NCBI GenBank assembly: GCA_025526935.1 | Contig: JAHLKD010000020.1 | Location: 310,001-374,000, forward strand | DNA length: 64,000 nt | Direction of reading: 5' to 3' | Source of the DNA: Cladochytrium replicatum | Taxonomy: Eukaryota > Chytridiomycota > Chytridiomycetes > Cladochytriales > Cladochytriaceae | Shown here: piece after piece, positions 10,788 through 23,100 of the stretch | Numbering within the stretch: the first letter of the stretch is position 1 | Layout: every line of letters begins with the position of its first letter | Program-made: the position numbers and the translations under genes | The notes under the pieces: model-generated | Database searches by the model: none | Told to the model about the DNA's origin: nothing | What the model saw: only the letters and a program-made list of their open reading frames with translations

Positions 10788-12189
10788 CTACGACGACGAA
10801 GACTTCTTCTTCGACAACACAATCTCCGCAAACGCTTTCATGTCCACTTTCCCCTTCTGCTCTTCAGCTTTCTTAACAAAAGGATCGCTGTTCTGTTAAA
10901 CAGCAAAAAATATAATCATTATCATTCATACTCAATACTATTAACTGTACTCACCAGCAATTCCGTCGGTGTCGGTCGCACTGGTCTCGGCGGCTTGTCC
11001 TTCTCCTGCGTCGTGTCCTTGATCAAACTACAGAGTCCCGAATCAACTAAAATGACCATTTGCAACTTTCTCAGTTTCCTCACCATGTCGCCAAGAACTG
11101 TTCCAGCTCGCTCGTGAACTTTCCAACGGGCAGCGTTGGCACTGGCTCGTTCACAATAAACTCGAGCAGCTCAAACACGGAGAGTTGTTGTTGCGGGAAC
11201 GGGAACTTGCCCATCGCGAGCTCCATAATGCTCATGCCTACACTCCACACGTCCGATTGCACCGTATATTTGCCTCCCTGTATTCTCTCGGGCTATATAT
11301 GCAAAGCAACCCGTGCGTTATGACATGTTGAAATGGGAGCGCGTAATGTAACTTACAGACATGTAAGCGCTCGTGCCAACAAAGGTGTTCGCGAACGTGT
11401 TGATGAGCTGCCCACTCACACCAAAGTCTGCAATCTTGACGTTCCCCTCCGAGTCCATCAAAATATTACTCGGCTTCACATCTGCGACAGTAATCACGTC
11501 AATTCATGCGAATCTTGCTTTCATTCTCATTTGTTAAATACCACGGTGAATGATGCGATGTGCGTCGTAGAGGTACACCAGGCCCGCGAGCACAGCGTAC
11601 GTGATCTGTCCCAGCACGTCCTCGGCTATCGGACCAACCTTCTTGTAAATGTAATCCAAGCTCCCGCACGGCATAAACTCCATGCAGATAGAAATGTCTC
11701 CCTCGTTGAGGAACGCGCCGTAGAACGACACAATATACGGTGAGTTGCACTTGTGCATGATCTGAAGCTCCCGCAGAATCTGCTTCCGCACACTCTGTTT
11801 GGCCTCCACATGGATAACCTGCATCCACCCAATAAAAAACGAACGTAAATTTGAAATTCGATCTCCATAAACTGAGTGAAATTCACCTTTCGCGCAAGAA
11901 TCTGACCGGTAAGTTTATTCCGAACCCTGTTCACCGTACCCCCGTTCCCGGCTCCAAGCTCCCCAAGCACTTCGAGATCTTCCTGTTTCAGATCTTGCTT
12001 CATCTCCTGAGGTAGTGCAAGTTCCTGCATCGGTTGTGCAAGAGCTCCAACAAGTTGGTCCCCAGCCTCAACTGCACCAGGGCTGTCCAGACCGCCCGCA
12101 CTCGGCGACATATTGTTGACGCTCACGGTCATCTTGGGGGCGTTGCGGCGCTTGTGAGAAGTTCCGCTGTGGGAGGTTGCGGCACTCAT
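10788..12189 (-). CDS. STE7: MAP kinase kinase, Ste7/Byr1 (MEK) type
   Basis: Six exons (12189-11887, 11818-11542, 11481-11357, 11292-11084, 11027-10955, 10892-10788) give 363 residues, all junctions in phase. It is a dual-specificity kinase that phosphorylates a MAPK on Thr and Tyr. Visible: the glycine loop [11 protein letters not shown] (~residue 76), the ATP lysine in ILARK at the exon 1 end, the catalytic HRD split across exons 2/3 followed by VKPSN, then [19 protein letters not shown] with the Ser/Thr activation sites, and [18 protein letters not shown]. The GAGNGG loop and activation segment match the MEK/Ste7/Byr1 subgroup better than Pbs2 or Mkk1. The N-terminal ~70 residues are disordered and basic and may hold a MAPK docking site ([12 protein letters not shown]). 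ATG 12189 is the first in frame. Pathway role (mating/development) is inferred from the subgroup. Confidence 0.92.
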
Positions 12190-12670
12190 GGTGTGTATGG
12201 ATAAGGTTGGGAAGAGTTGGTATCGCTCTAAATTTGGCGGGTCCGGTACTATGGGGAGATAGAAGATCGGTGAAGAGTAAACCTTGCAATTGGGAATCCA
12301 AAACGCTGAATCTGGAGCGTTGATCGACAAAAAGGGCGAAGTTCCCTGAGATCGAGGTTGTGTCGAGATCCGAGTCAGGAGCGGACGGAGCGATGAAAAG
12401 GGAAAGCCAAACGTGACGCACTTTCAAGCAGGGAAGGGAGCGAGAGCAACGAGTAGGTTTGGGCAAGATTTGGGCTTGAGCAGGATCGACTTTAGGTGGG
12501 GGTGGACGAGGCAAGACAGAGCCACAGGAAGTGCGTTAAAAAAAATGGAAGTTCGCTAGTAATAATGTGGACAGAACTTGATCACTGGTACCACCAAAGG
12601 GAATCAATCCCGGAGCCTAGCCCTGGTTGGTGCTGATTACCTAGCACTACTGAAATACTGTTTCGAGTCT
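12190..12670. other. 5' flank of the MAPKK gene
   Basis: Promoter region of the minus-strand kinase. The frame upstream of its ATG is open only with non-ATG starts. An imperfect inverted repeat lies at about 12587-12651. No gene is supported. Confidence 0.4.
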
Positions 12671-13086
12671 TCATCAAATTCGCCCTATTGCTTTTGAGCA
12701 ACTGACACACTTGTCGCCCACACCCATTTTTGGTCTCACTTTTCGCATCCACTTGTGAAAGCTGTCATTGACAAGTGTGAACAGTTGAGTGGGTTCCAAA
12801 TTACACGTAATTGCACCCTGCACACTACGCATGTATGCTTGATCATCGGCAAGCTGTCAATTATAGCAAACCAAAAGTGTTAACAAAGGTGCAACTTGCA
12901 ATGGTCCAAACCGCTACAGGCCCGAAGCGTCAAAGAAACGCACCATGATGTGCTTCCCTTCGATATCGACACCTTCGTTGCCCTCAACCCCGACAGTGGC
13001 CGAGTAAGAAGAATCAAAGTTGTGCCGTGCTAACTTCCGATGCACGGACTTCCTGGTTCCTACTCGAGGGGTTGTATTATTATTGC
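12671..13086 (-). pseudogene. Remnant of a Rab-like small GTPase
   Basis: A segment read from about 13086 gives PRVGTRKSVHRKLARHNFD (a worn P-loop where GxxGxGKS is expected), then SSYSATVGVE (switch I style) and DIEGKHIMVRFFDASG (the Rab WDTAG region). TAG follows. After a stretch resembling an intron, a second piece reads AYMRSVQGAITC and VNDSFHKWMRKVR, matching the Rab order Y-R-x-x-x-G-x-I then the ESF...W helix, and ends at TGA 12671. The P-loop lacks key glycines, and neither a start codon nor the NKxD motif is seen. It is called a pseudogene; a rapidly diverged GTPase is the alternative. Confidence 0.45.
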
Positions 13087-13533
13087 CTGTCAAACAATGT
13101 GGTTGCCTAATTCCGATTTGAAGGATATCGATGGAAAATCGGAGCTGCTGTTGACATTTTGCCTCTCGGCTTTAGAAGGTACCGAAGTTTCCAATCGTGG
13201 GAACATTACATCATTCGCGCCACAATGTCGAACACTTTCAGAAAGGAAGTGGGACTGAGTGTACGAAGACAGGAGTCTGCGTCTGCTTGATTGAGTCGTG
13301 AACTGTTAGTATTCAACTCGCTACAATGCATTCCCCTGTAGCAAAATCAGGAATGGCTGCACACTCTGATATTGGATGTCCGATCTCATTTACGGTTACC
13401 TTCCACCGCTCCATAACCGTGGGTATCGCCGTGTGCTTTGTTGAGATTTCAAATTTCAAATTCGAAGACAAAACACAAAAAGCTTTAAACACCAGCAGAC
13501 TGTCACCGAGACCTCATCCCGTATACAGAGACA
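13087..13533. other. Intergenic, 5' flank of the MCT-like transporter
   Basis: About 450 bp with no supported gene. It holds the presumed promoter of the plus-strand transporter and possibly the lost 5' part of the GTPase remnant. Confidence 0.4.
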
Positions 13534-15190
13534 ATGCACGACTCAACGTCCTCGTCCCCAAAGACTCCGTCTGAATCCGGCAGCGCTACTGCTCTTGAGG
13601 AGAACTACAGCACTGTCAACTATAGTACCGTCAGAACACTTGCCGACGACGACTTTATCAAAGCCGCTGCATCCCTCGACACTCCCGCCGTTCTCAAAGT
13701 ATCGGACGACGATGAAACTCCAAAGGACAGCAGACCGTCGCTTGAGAACCTCGAAAAGGGTGAACAGGAGCCCGTATTGATCGATGAAGAAGGTGACAGT
13801 CACATCGACCCGCCTCCAGACGGCGGCTACGGCTGGGTCGTTGTCTTTGCAAGCTTCAGTATGTTCCCACCATGCTTCATTTTCTTAAATCGCTCAATTT
13901 TCCATTTCCATTTCCAGTGACCCACGTCATCGTTCTTGGTATCCAGTACTCATGGGGTGTCTACCAATCCTACTTCCTCCTCAATAACACCTTCAACACC
14001 TCCCAAACCGTCCTCTCCTTCGTCGGAACCCTCGCAGCAGGAGGCATGCCCCTCTTCGGTATTCCATCCGGCCGTCTCGCCGAGCGCTTCGGTTTCCGAA
14101 CAATGATGACCATCGGCTCCATCATCCTCGTCGTAGCCTTGGTTATCGCATCTTTCGCGACTGAAGTATGGCATCTGTTGCTCACGCAGGGACTCATGTT
14201 TGGTATCGGATCGAGCTTCACCTATTTCCCGGCGGTGAGCTTGCCCAGCCAGTGGTTCGACAAGAAAAGGTCCGTCGCGACGGGTATTGCGGTAGCCGGT
14301 TCTGGAATCGGCGGTTTCATCTTCTCCAACGTCGTCGGAAAGCTCCTCGTGCTATTGGACTTTAGATGGACTCTCCGTATCATGGCTCTGATCATCCTCG
14401 GTGAGTGAATATTTCTTATCCTTCCAAAAGCATCGTTCATTTTCACTAATACTATGTCACAGTGGTTATGGGTGTTGTCCTTTTCCTTGTAAAAGCCCGC
14501 ATCCCACCGAAACCGCACTCCTCCACCAACTGGGGAATGTTCAAAGACCTCCGCTTCGCCCTGCTCTTCATCATGGGCTTCCTCGCGACTTTCGGCTACA
14601 TGATCCCCTTTGTCTACATCCCCAGCTACGGCGTCAAAGTCATCGGCCTCTCCCAAGAACAAGGCTCCCTCATCCTCTCCATCACAAACTTTGGATCCGC
14701 CGTCGGCCGGGTCATGCTCGGCATGGGTGCAGACCAGTACGTCGGCAAGATCAACATGCTGACGTTGTGTATGTTCCTCTCGTCGGTGTGCATACTGCTC
14801 TGGTGGCCCTTCACAAACTCGTTCGGGACGCTGCTGTCGTTCGGGTTCGTCAACACCTTCTTCTCGGGCGGGTTCATTTCAATGTTCCCGGTCGTCATTG
14901 CTGACTTGTTTGGCGTTGAGAGGATGGCGAGCGTGATGGGGATGTTGTATACCGCGTCGGCGGTGGGCAACTTTGCTGGATCGCCGTTGGCTGGTAAGTT
15001 TGGAAGACAGATCTGCCTATTAGCACACCAAACTGAGTTTTTTTGTCCTTTAATCTTTTCAGGTGTGATCATCGAGTCCAAGGGCTGGGTTCCTGCCATT
15101 TTGTATGCAGGATTCTTGACCCTCAGCTCGGTCATTTTCCTACTAGCTGTGCGGTTCACCGTCAGCAGAAAGATCCTTGCCAGGGTGTGA
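13534..15190 (+). CDS. Monocarboxylate transporter-like MFS protein (SLC16/MCT type)
   Basis: Four exons (13534-13858, 13918-14400, 14463-14993, 15063-15190) give 488 residues with all introns in phase. A cytosolic, acidic, Ser/Thr-rich N-terminus of ~90 residues leads into PPPDGGYGWVVVFASF, the signature motif of the monocarboxylate transporter family at the start of TM1. Hydrophobic segments compatible with 12 membrane helices follow in two blocks. Fungal members (Mch-type) are plasma-membrane or vacuolar permeases whose substrates are often unknown. Riboflavin and carboxylate transport are documented for some relatives, and nothing here singles out either. The C-terminus is short. The ATG at 13534 begins the open frame. 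Nothing unusual beyond the acidic tail. Confidence 0.9.
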
Positions 15191-16660
15191 GCATGCGAAG
15201 CTCAACCCGAATTTCGAGATGCCTGTTCATTGCCGTTTTTTCTTGGCATTCTATCTCTATCAGCCTGTCGCCCAGAAAAGCGAGAACCGTCTGAATACCC
15301 CCCTTATCCTGAATCCGCAGATCTGATTTTCGTTTTTTAATTATGGTTTCTTCGAGCTTGAAGAACACTCCGATGAGCATTTATTTGCTCTTGTTTTCTA
15401 AGGAGATTTACTGTATTGCTCCACTTATGATCCTTTAACGCTTTCCATTGTCGTGGTGCATTTGATTTATAAAAACAAATTCTATTTAAACTGGAAGCGT
15501 GATGGCATGGATTAAAGTTCTAAGGATCGACTCAATAGTGATGGAACTGCGTGTGCCTTTGAAACGTAACGCCAGTGAAGGTGCGACCTTTTCAGCATTC
15601 AAAAGGAGCACTGTAAGTCGAGGCGACCTAATGCAAACATGTTAACCCACGGTCCAGTATTTTGAATTGTTTCCCTCTCCTCGAATGGTTTAAACCACAA
15701 GCATCAACAATAGAGTGTGCAACTGTGATGGCAACCTACCCAAGCGCCTGCCGGTGGGCGATAGGAGAACACCTCCTTAACTGGAAATAAAGAAGGATTG
15801 GAAAGCACAGATATGGCAGGATTGATTTTCATGAAGAAGATTGACGTGAACAGTGCAATAAATTGAGGCTCTTAAATGAGCAAATGAGATGTGCAAACTT
15901 TCCCAGGGTGGATGGTCGGGTACGGATTGTTGAAGCTTTCGAAACGCTCGAGCGGCCATTGGAAAGGAGTGTCGTACCCCAATAATGCGAGAAGTGAATA
16001 AACCAGGGTACGTTCAACTCGCCTCAGTTAGCTCGGATATCCAAATAGCGAAGCAAAGCCAGAAGTGCAACCGGAACAATCGGTGGAAAGATCGGGAAAG
16101 TTGGAATGCGCTGAATCCTGATGCGGTGATTCAGAATCGGTTGTTTGTGTTGGATCTGAAGAGAATCCGTTGCATTTGGCAACGTCACGGTGGGGATCAC
16201 AGTATTTAAATGCCAAATTCTCCACTTTCGAGTGCTTATTTCCCCGCTTTATTTGTAATTTAGGGTTTCTTTACCCGCCAGGCTGCAGCCGTGCAATGCA
16301 AACAGTGGATTTAGTAGTGCTGGTGGATAAACAGGAGGATAAACGTTTTCTGATCAAGTACTTTCTTTCTTTGGATAAAGTATTTTAGTAAGTTATTCAT
16401 TGTTCAGCTGGGGAAACAACACAAAGAATGCAAACAAAAGAGTAGAGACCGTCGAATTTGCTTCAAAAGCCGGGGAACGCCAAATCCCCTTGTCCAAAAA
16501 AACGTAGCGATATATAAAGTTAAAAAAAGAGAAGTAGCAAAAAACACCGACAAAACAACACCGCCCAAGAACACAGAACAAGGCAGAAAACCAATTTGTC
16601 AAAGACTGCTCCTTGAATCGCCAAATTTTTTTAAAAGCACACCGCCATCACAAAAAGAAC
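15191..16660. other. Long intergenic region, convergent 3' ends
   Basis: About 1.5 kb between the stop codons of two convergent genes. I find no recognisable protein, RNA gene or clear repeat. Several short ORFs on the minus strand (15777-16225) show no family features. Confidence 0.5.
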
Positions 16661-19067
16661 TCATCTCCGCTTCCCCGTCGCTGTTGTCTTCGGCACACCC
16701 CCCTTCCCACTTCCCGTCGGCTCCTTCCGATCCGTCCCAGGCGGATGGCTATTATCCCCCGGCGCGCTCGACGGCTTCGCCGCGCACCAGCACCACATGT
16801 TCGATCTCGGGTCGCTCGCGCCACCCCCCGACGTTGGCGTCGCGCTCTCGCTCGACAAAGCACCCGTCTCCGAAACCGTCCCGAATCCGTTCGTGGACCG
16901 CGTCGTCGGCGTCGGCCGCGCGCTGATGGTGCCAGAGGGGGTGGGGCTGGTAGCGAGCCCTCCGCGTCCCCTTGTCACGGTACTAGTCCGCTCCTTGTCC
17001 TTGTGCTTGTCGTTGCGCTTGTTCCGTCGCGGCACGCGGTCCCCGCGATCCTCCTCCGCGTGCGATTCGTCGTCGTCGACGCCGGGTTCGTCACGCCTCT
17101 TGAGCCGCATGCGCATGTTGAACGATCGGCGGCTATTGTCGCTGACTTCGAGGGCGTCGTCTGCGGGCGTCTCGAGCTCGCTCTGCTCGCCATCGCTGAG
17201 CTCGACTTCGCCCGTCGGCTTCTCGCCTTCCTCGTCGTCGAAAGAGGCGATGGAACTGATGTTTCCGGAGGTGAGGGAGCTGCTGTTCCCGATAAACGAT
17301 TGTGGTTTTGGCGAGGAGGTTGGGAGCCCTGGTGGTGGCGGGGGTCTCCCAAATCGTTTGTCGTTCGCTGTGACACAATCCAATCAGCTCCGCAAACAAA
17401 AACCGGGTTCCAATTGCGAACTCACCACAGACACATGTCATTCCTTTTACGTCGCATGTCTTGCAAAACTCTGCAATGTCCGGGTTCACGCTGTACAAGA
17501 ACTTTGGCGGTGGCGGTGGCGGCAGCGTAAACGTCGCGTTGGAAATATCCGGTGCCACTTTCGGTGCACCACCCTGATCATCCATCCGCATCCCGATCAC
17601 GATCCCGGCCGTCACGCTGATGGAAATCACCACGATCGACAGACAAGTCACGACCATCAGCATCCGTCGTCCCCGCTGTGTAGACGGGTCCATGCAAACA
17701 AGCGGGTGCCGTTTCCTCCGCTTGCGATGTTGCCCACGGGACACACCCGCACCTCCTTTCCCAGGGTCGGCTTGTCTCTTCTTCCAAAACATCCACCATG
17801 GATGTCTTGGAAAGTCCTTTGCGGTCAACCGTGCGTACTCGTCAGTGTTTCTAGCCAAGGTTGCCTGAGAGTCCAAGTCATCGTCTTTGCTTTCGCTGTT
17901 ACTGCTACTGCTACTCTCGTCGTAGTCCAACTCGTGTCTCCTCGCTGACTTGCCCTTCCTGCGCGTTCGAACCCCATACATATTCTCACCCGACTGGTGT
18001 CTTACCAGTGACACAGACCCACTCGCACGTCCGAGAACTGTATCAGCATGCACTAAGCTCCCCGGATGCCGAACCTGTGTCATTTCCTGGACACTTAACC
18101 TCGAGCTGCCGCCCGTCCTTGCATTCCCTTCCGACGTCTTGTTGTCCTCAAACAGCTGAGACAAGCTCCCTAGGCCAGACATGTATCGCGGTGGCGGGAG
18201 TACTGGCGAAACCAACGCGGCAGTCTCCGACACTCTCCGACCCCAATGCCCCCTCGCCGAATCTTCCACAACAACCGCATCGTGTATCTCTTCGGGAACC
18301 GCGGGCACTTTTCCATCTCCAATCGCAGCAGAGTACGCAGGTAATGGCGGCATGTTGAACACATCGCGTCGCGCAAGTCGCAATGCTTCGGCGGCAACAC
18401 TGGGCAAAAACTCGTCCCCATTCCCGTTGCTCGCACCCTTCTCATCCCTATACACCAACGCGCCGTTCCGCATCTCCGCCTTCTCGTTCCTCTGTTCCTC
18501 CAAAACTTGTTGAGCCCAATTCGGTCTCGGGTCGTTTTGGTTGCTGTTGTTATTGGCCGAGTTTGGCGCATTTGCAGCGGCGGCGACGGCTGGCGGTCTC
18601 AAGGGGCCCGCCACAGCAATGCCAGTGACGAATTGGCTCTGCTGGTGGTTAGAAGGCTGGTATGTGGCATCATCGGCGACGGGAAAGGCTTCGGGTACAG
18701 AACTTGAAGAGCTGCTGAGGAGAGAGGGTAGCGTAGCGCTGAAGCGGGACGACGGGATATGTATTCTGAAGTTGGCAGTGGAGTGGTTTGAAGGTGGAGG
18801 GTCGTAGGCGAGAGCTGAAGAAGAGAGAGTCACGCGCCATGCAGCAACAGGAGTGGTAGAAGAGGAGGAAGAGGAAGAAGAAGATAGGACCGAGAGAGAA
18901 GAGAGAGCGGTTGAAGCGCCAGACGAGCGACGTCGAGATTCTGCTGAGGGAGATGCAGGGAGTAAAGTCGGCGAGGTTGAGTCAAGCTGAGTAGGATGGA
19001 GAGGAACAGATTTTCCTTTGTCGAGAGAGGTATTAAGTGGTAATGGATGGGCATCCTTTCCGCCCAT
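16661..19067 (-). CDS. Single-pass membrane protein with long disordered tails
   Basis: Two exons, 19067-17426 and 17367-16661, joined by a 58-bp GTGAGT...CACAG intron, give 782 residues. ATG 19067 is the first in frame; the open frame further upstream has only near-cognate codons and Thr repeats. Residues 1 to ~440 are low complexity (Ser, Ala, Pro, Asn). A basic cluster (QHRKRRKRH) precedes one strong hydrophobic segment of ~24 residues at about 466-489 (MLMVVTCLSIVVIS...). After it come a Pro run and a small Cys cluster (EFCKTCDVKGMTCVC), then an acidic/basic, Ser/Thr/Gly-rich tail containing a Cys-Trp-Cys. Positive residues before the helix suggest the long N-terminus is cytosolic. No known domain is seen. 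A wall sensor or signalling adaptor is possible but unproven. Confidence 0.78.
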
Positions 19068-20105
19068 CGTAGGATCACAAGTACTGGCGGTAGTATTGGT
19101 AGTGGTAGTGGTAGTAGTCCTGGTGGTGGTGATTGAATTGAATTGTTGAATTAATGAATTATTGAATTGAATTTTGCTATAAATCTGCAAAAATGTTGTA
19201 GTAATCTGGAACGAGCAGCAGAAAATGGTTTATGAATAAGTTTACTGGGGGTCCAATCCGCATATACCAATGTTGATAATGTTCTGATGTGATTGTAATC
19301 TGGAAGTGAAGTAAAATGCGTACAGGGACAAGAGAGATTCGTGTTTCATGTAAACTATTTGATAATTGCCGTCAACGACCCCACATATTTCTGCATCATT
19401 TTACCCTTTTTTTTTTAGTGATGTTCTGAACATGGCCTTTATGTGTAGGATATGGATCCAACGGGCAAACAAATTTGCCTCTCCCTTTGTACTTCGTTAA
19501 TGCCTGGTCCTAGGATTTGTGCAGCGCGCAAGATACGATTTTGGATAACTGTTTTGAATGGGAACCATTAAAACATCCCCTGTTGTTATTGTTGGTTTGA
19601 TTGGTTTCCAAGAATGTTTGTTCTAGTCAGTTCTATTTATACTTTGTTATGCTATTTATGGAACTGCTTGTAGTACTGCTGGTGGCTTGCAAGATTATTT
19701 GCAGCTCACTGTATGGATCCGGGCTCTGTTTGCGCCCCCAGGTTTTTCAAAATATCAAACATTGGCGGAAGCAGTGCACAGACTTCACGGCCAGGTTTAC
19801 CGCTGCGGTGCTGTGGATAAGTGTGTTCAGCGTGGATTGGAATGGGTGGTAGGAAACCCATGTATTCATTCGAAAAAATAAAAAAAGCAACAAATATAGT
19901 AAATCTCCACCTCATAGCAACACAAAAAACAATAACCACTTGAAAAACTCACACGTATGCCGCAAAACATCTTGCTGAACGCACAAAAGCACCACTGTAA
20001 CACCAGCACCCAAAACTAAATACACGCTCCACACAAAAAACCTACTTCTACAAAAACCAAACTCCCAAAAACAAACATAGCCAGCTCAAAGCAATATTCA
20101 CCTCA
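19068..20105. other. Intergenic region of about 1 kb
   Basis: Lies between the start of the membrane-protein gene and the stop of the Skt5-like gene, both on the minus strand. It contains simple-sequence Thr/Asn-type repeats just upstream of 19067 and AT-rich DNA. No gene is supported. Confidence 0.45.
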
Positions 20106-23100
20106 TCAGTTCGTCCTGGGCACAACTCCAACATGCGCCATCGCCCGCCCCCCAGCACCCCCACTCCCCGCCGCCGACGCAGCAGCCGCAGCAGCTTCTA
20201 CCGTAGCCTGCAAGTCCGCCGGCAACCCCTCCCCGCTCGCCGCAGCCCTCATCACAACAGCCCACGTCGCCTCGTCCAGATACACAACCGTGTTCGCCTT
20301 CTCCTCGTCCACGACAACGCCACCACCACCCCCCTCCTCGTTCATCACGGTCCCGATCGAGTTCGTGCTCTGCAGAGTCCCAAACACCTCCGTCCCGCTG
20401 TCACCACCAGCTCCGAGATGTGGCGAGTTGCCGCCGTCGGAATTCGGCGTCGCGTTGCGCAGGATGGGGGTCAACCCTCCGCTGCCCGCCTCGGACACGC
20501 CGCTCGCCATGGACAACATCGACGCTCGCTTGACGTTCACAGATCCGGACTCGGACATCGTCGCAAGCGACATCATTGACTCCCGCTTCTGAAGCTCGTG
20601 CACCATCGTCCCCGTCTCGGACAGACTCCGAGGCAAGTTCCCATCAGAATGGTTGTTCCGTCCGAGCGGAGAAGGGTATACATTCCCGTTGCCACTCTTC
20701 GCGCTGTGCATCGCAACGCTGGTCTGCTCATACAACCGCGCAATCGCCTCCGCCGCCAACGATATCAAATCCTCAGTATTCAAATCATTCACACCCACAT
20801 CCACAGCACCAACAACCCCACCCCCATTCGCATTCCCAGCATCCGACCCTCGCCTCTGCTTGTCACCTCCTTCCTCGCCCACACTTGCAGGAACCTTCCC
20901 AATCACCGACACCCACAACGCATTCACAGCCGAGCTCCCGAGATCTTTATGGTTGTTCCCTTTCAACCAACCCCCACTTTCTTTCCCCTTCCCTTCCTTC
21001 CCTTTCCCTCCTTTCCCAACTTTCTTTGCCGCCCTTGCGTCCCCACGCTCTGCAGCGCGTCGGTACCACTCCCCGCTCATCTTCTTCGACTCCTCGTCCA
21101 CTTCCGCGCTCGGAACACCGACACCAGTCTCGTAAAAGTACCCCACCGCATGCATCGCCCTCGCGAGTCCAAGATCGGCGGCTCTCTTCGCCCACCGGAA
21201 CGCTTCGAGGTGGCTCCGTTCAAGATGGAACCCGCTCGTCGCGTCGTCAGCGCCGGTCAGGTACCACCCTCCAATCTCAAAGATCGCCTCTGCGCTGCTT
21301 TTGCCGGCGGCGAGCGCGTAAAAGTACACGCTGCGAGCTGGGTCCACACGTACGCCGAAATGTCCGTACTCGTACGCCTCGCCGAGCTTCAGCTGGCTGC
21401 CAAGGTGACCCAAGGTAGCCGCTTCGGTGAGACATTTGACAAGGTAGGTGTGGTCCGTCCACACGTAGTTATGCACGCCCTTGTCGTGCAGCATCGCGAG
21501 CTCGTAGAGCCCGTGCGGGTACCGCTCGTCAGCGTACTTGGCACTCAGCTTGATCCATTTTACACCGTCCCGCGTGTTCCTGCCCATGCCCATCTCGCCT
21601 CGTAGCAACGCCATTCCAAGCCTGTACATCGCTCCAGGGTGGTTGCTGCGATTAAGGCAATAATTTTATATCATTGACTTATTTTTCTCATGGCCATAAC
21701 AATTTACCTGACAGCTGCTTTCCGGTAGTGCTGCAACGCCCTAGGTGTACTTGCCGGCGACCCAACCCCCATCTCAAACATCAACGCGAGCAAAAACGTC
21801 CCCTCCGCATGCTCCTTCTTCGCAGCGCTCAGCAAAAACGAGAACGCTTTCGCAAAGTCCGGTTTATGCCCCTTCTCGAAACCAGGGATACCCCGCAAAT
21901 ACAGGCGCGCCAGATAGTACTGCGCTTCAGGCAACCCCTCGCGGTCAGAGAGGCGCTTGAGACTCTTGATCGACGCCTCCGAGAAGGTTTTCTGGAGATG
22001 CTTGGGAGCGTGTTGGACGTGGTCGAGCAAGAACGTCGCGGCCTCGACGATCTCGTCGGTGTCCGCGCCGCTGCGGCTCTTGAGCCTGTTTTTCGCATAC
22101 TCCATCCGATCCGGCAGCGACATCGCGCTCAAGTCCACAATCGTCCGCTGGGCACTACCACTCTTCACCCCGTTCGCGATCTCGCTCATCACGTCGTCCG
22201 AGGATCCCACGTTCGACCGGCTGCTGCTCGACGTCCTCGTGTGACCGAGCTTCCTCACCGTCCCGCTTCCACCCGTCGTCGGCAACGGTGGCGCGTTGTC
22301 GTCCACGAAAATATCCGAATCGTTCTCGTCGACGGTCATGAAGGACGCCATGCTGCTCCGGTTGCCCGGGATCATGTTGGACAGCTTGGCGATCATGTGC
22401 GAGTCAAACATCACGGAGGGGACAAGAGACTCGCGCGCACGGCCGCCGTGGAGGTCGCCCCGTGGTGGCGGGCGGCGATGCGGCGGCACGCGCTCGTGCG
22501 GTGGAATGGATTGAGATTGCGGGTTGAGGGTGGAGCTTCGCCAGGGTCGGGTCGAGGCTGGACTGGACTCAAGGCGGACCGATGGCGCTACTATGGGAAT
22601 CATTCCGACGGTGCTCGAGGAAGAACCTGCACGCTCTCGCGTTGCGTTGGGAGGGACGGTGGATGCACCAGAATCATCTTCGGACACGGGAGACAATGTA
22701 GTTCTACCGCGCTCGTCATTGTTATCCTTTCGCAAGACGGTGTCCCATCCACCACCAGATACGCCGGATGCTGCGCTCGATGGTGTGACAGCCTCTGTGT
22801 CTTTTTCCTTCCGATCCATAGTAACTTGCTCGACAACAACAGTTGGTATGTCGAACGAATCGTTGCTGGACGATACTGACCCAGAAAACGCAGAATCGAC
22901 GCGCCCCGGCACACTGCCTGTCGACAGCATTTCTGCATTGCTGGCAGGGGCGATCGCTACGCTGAGCTTTGGAGAGGTCGAACCAACAAACATAGACTCG
23001 ACACGTGCTGGTGCATTGCTCATCCCAAGAATTTCCAAGTTGTTAGCACCTGCTTCGTTTGATATTTCCCTTTCAACGAGTTTCACGGCATCAGCAGCAA

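Noticed and set aside
12587-12651. Imperfect inverted repeat that looked tRNA- or 5S-like
   Set aside because: No consistent acceptor, D- and T-arm set and no internal promoter boxes in the right places.
16797-17948. Plus-strand open frame of 383 codons
   Set aside because: Antisense of the minus-strand membrane protein, and it runs across that gene's intron; no domain features.
20576-21605. Plus-strand open frames of 280-335 codons opposite the Skt5-like gene
   Set aside because: High-GC shadows rich in His, Arg, Pro and Ser; the Sel1 repeats lie on the minus strand.
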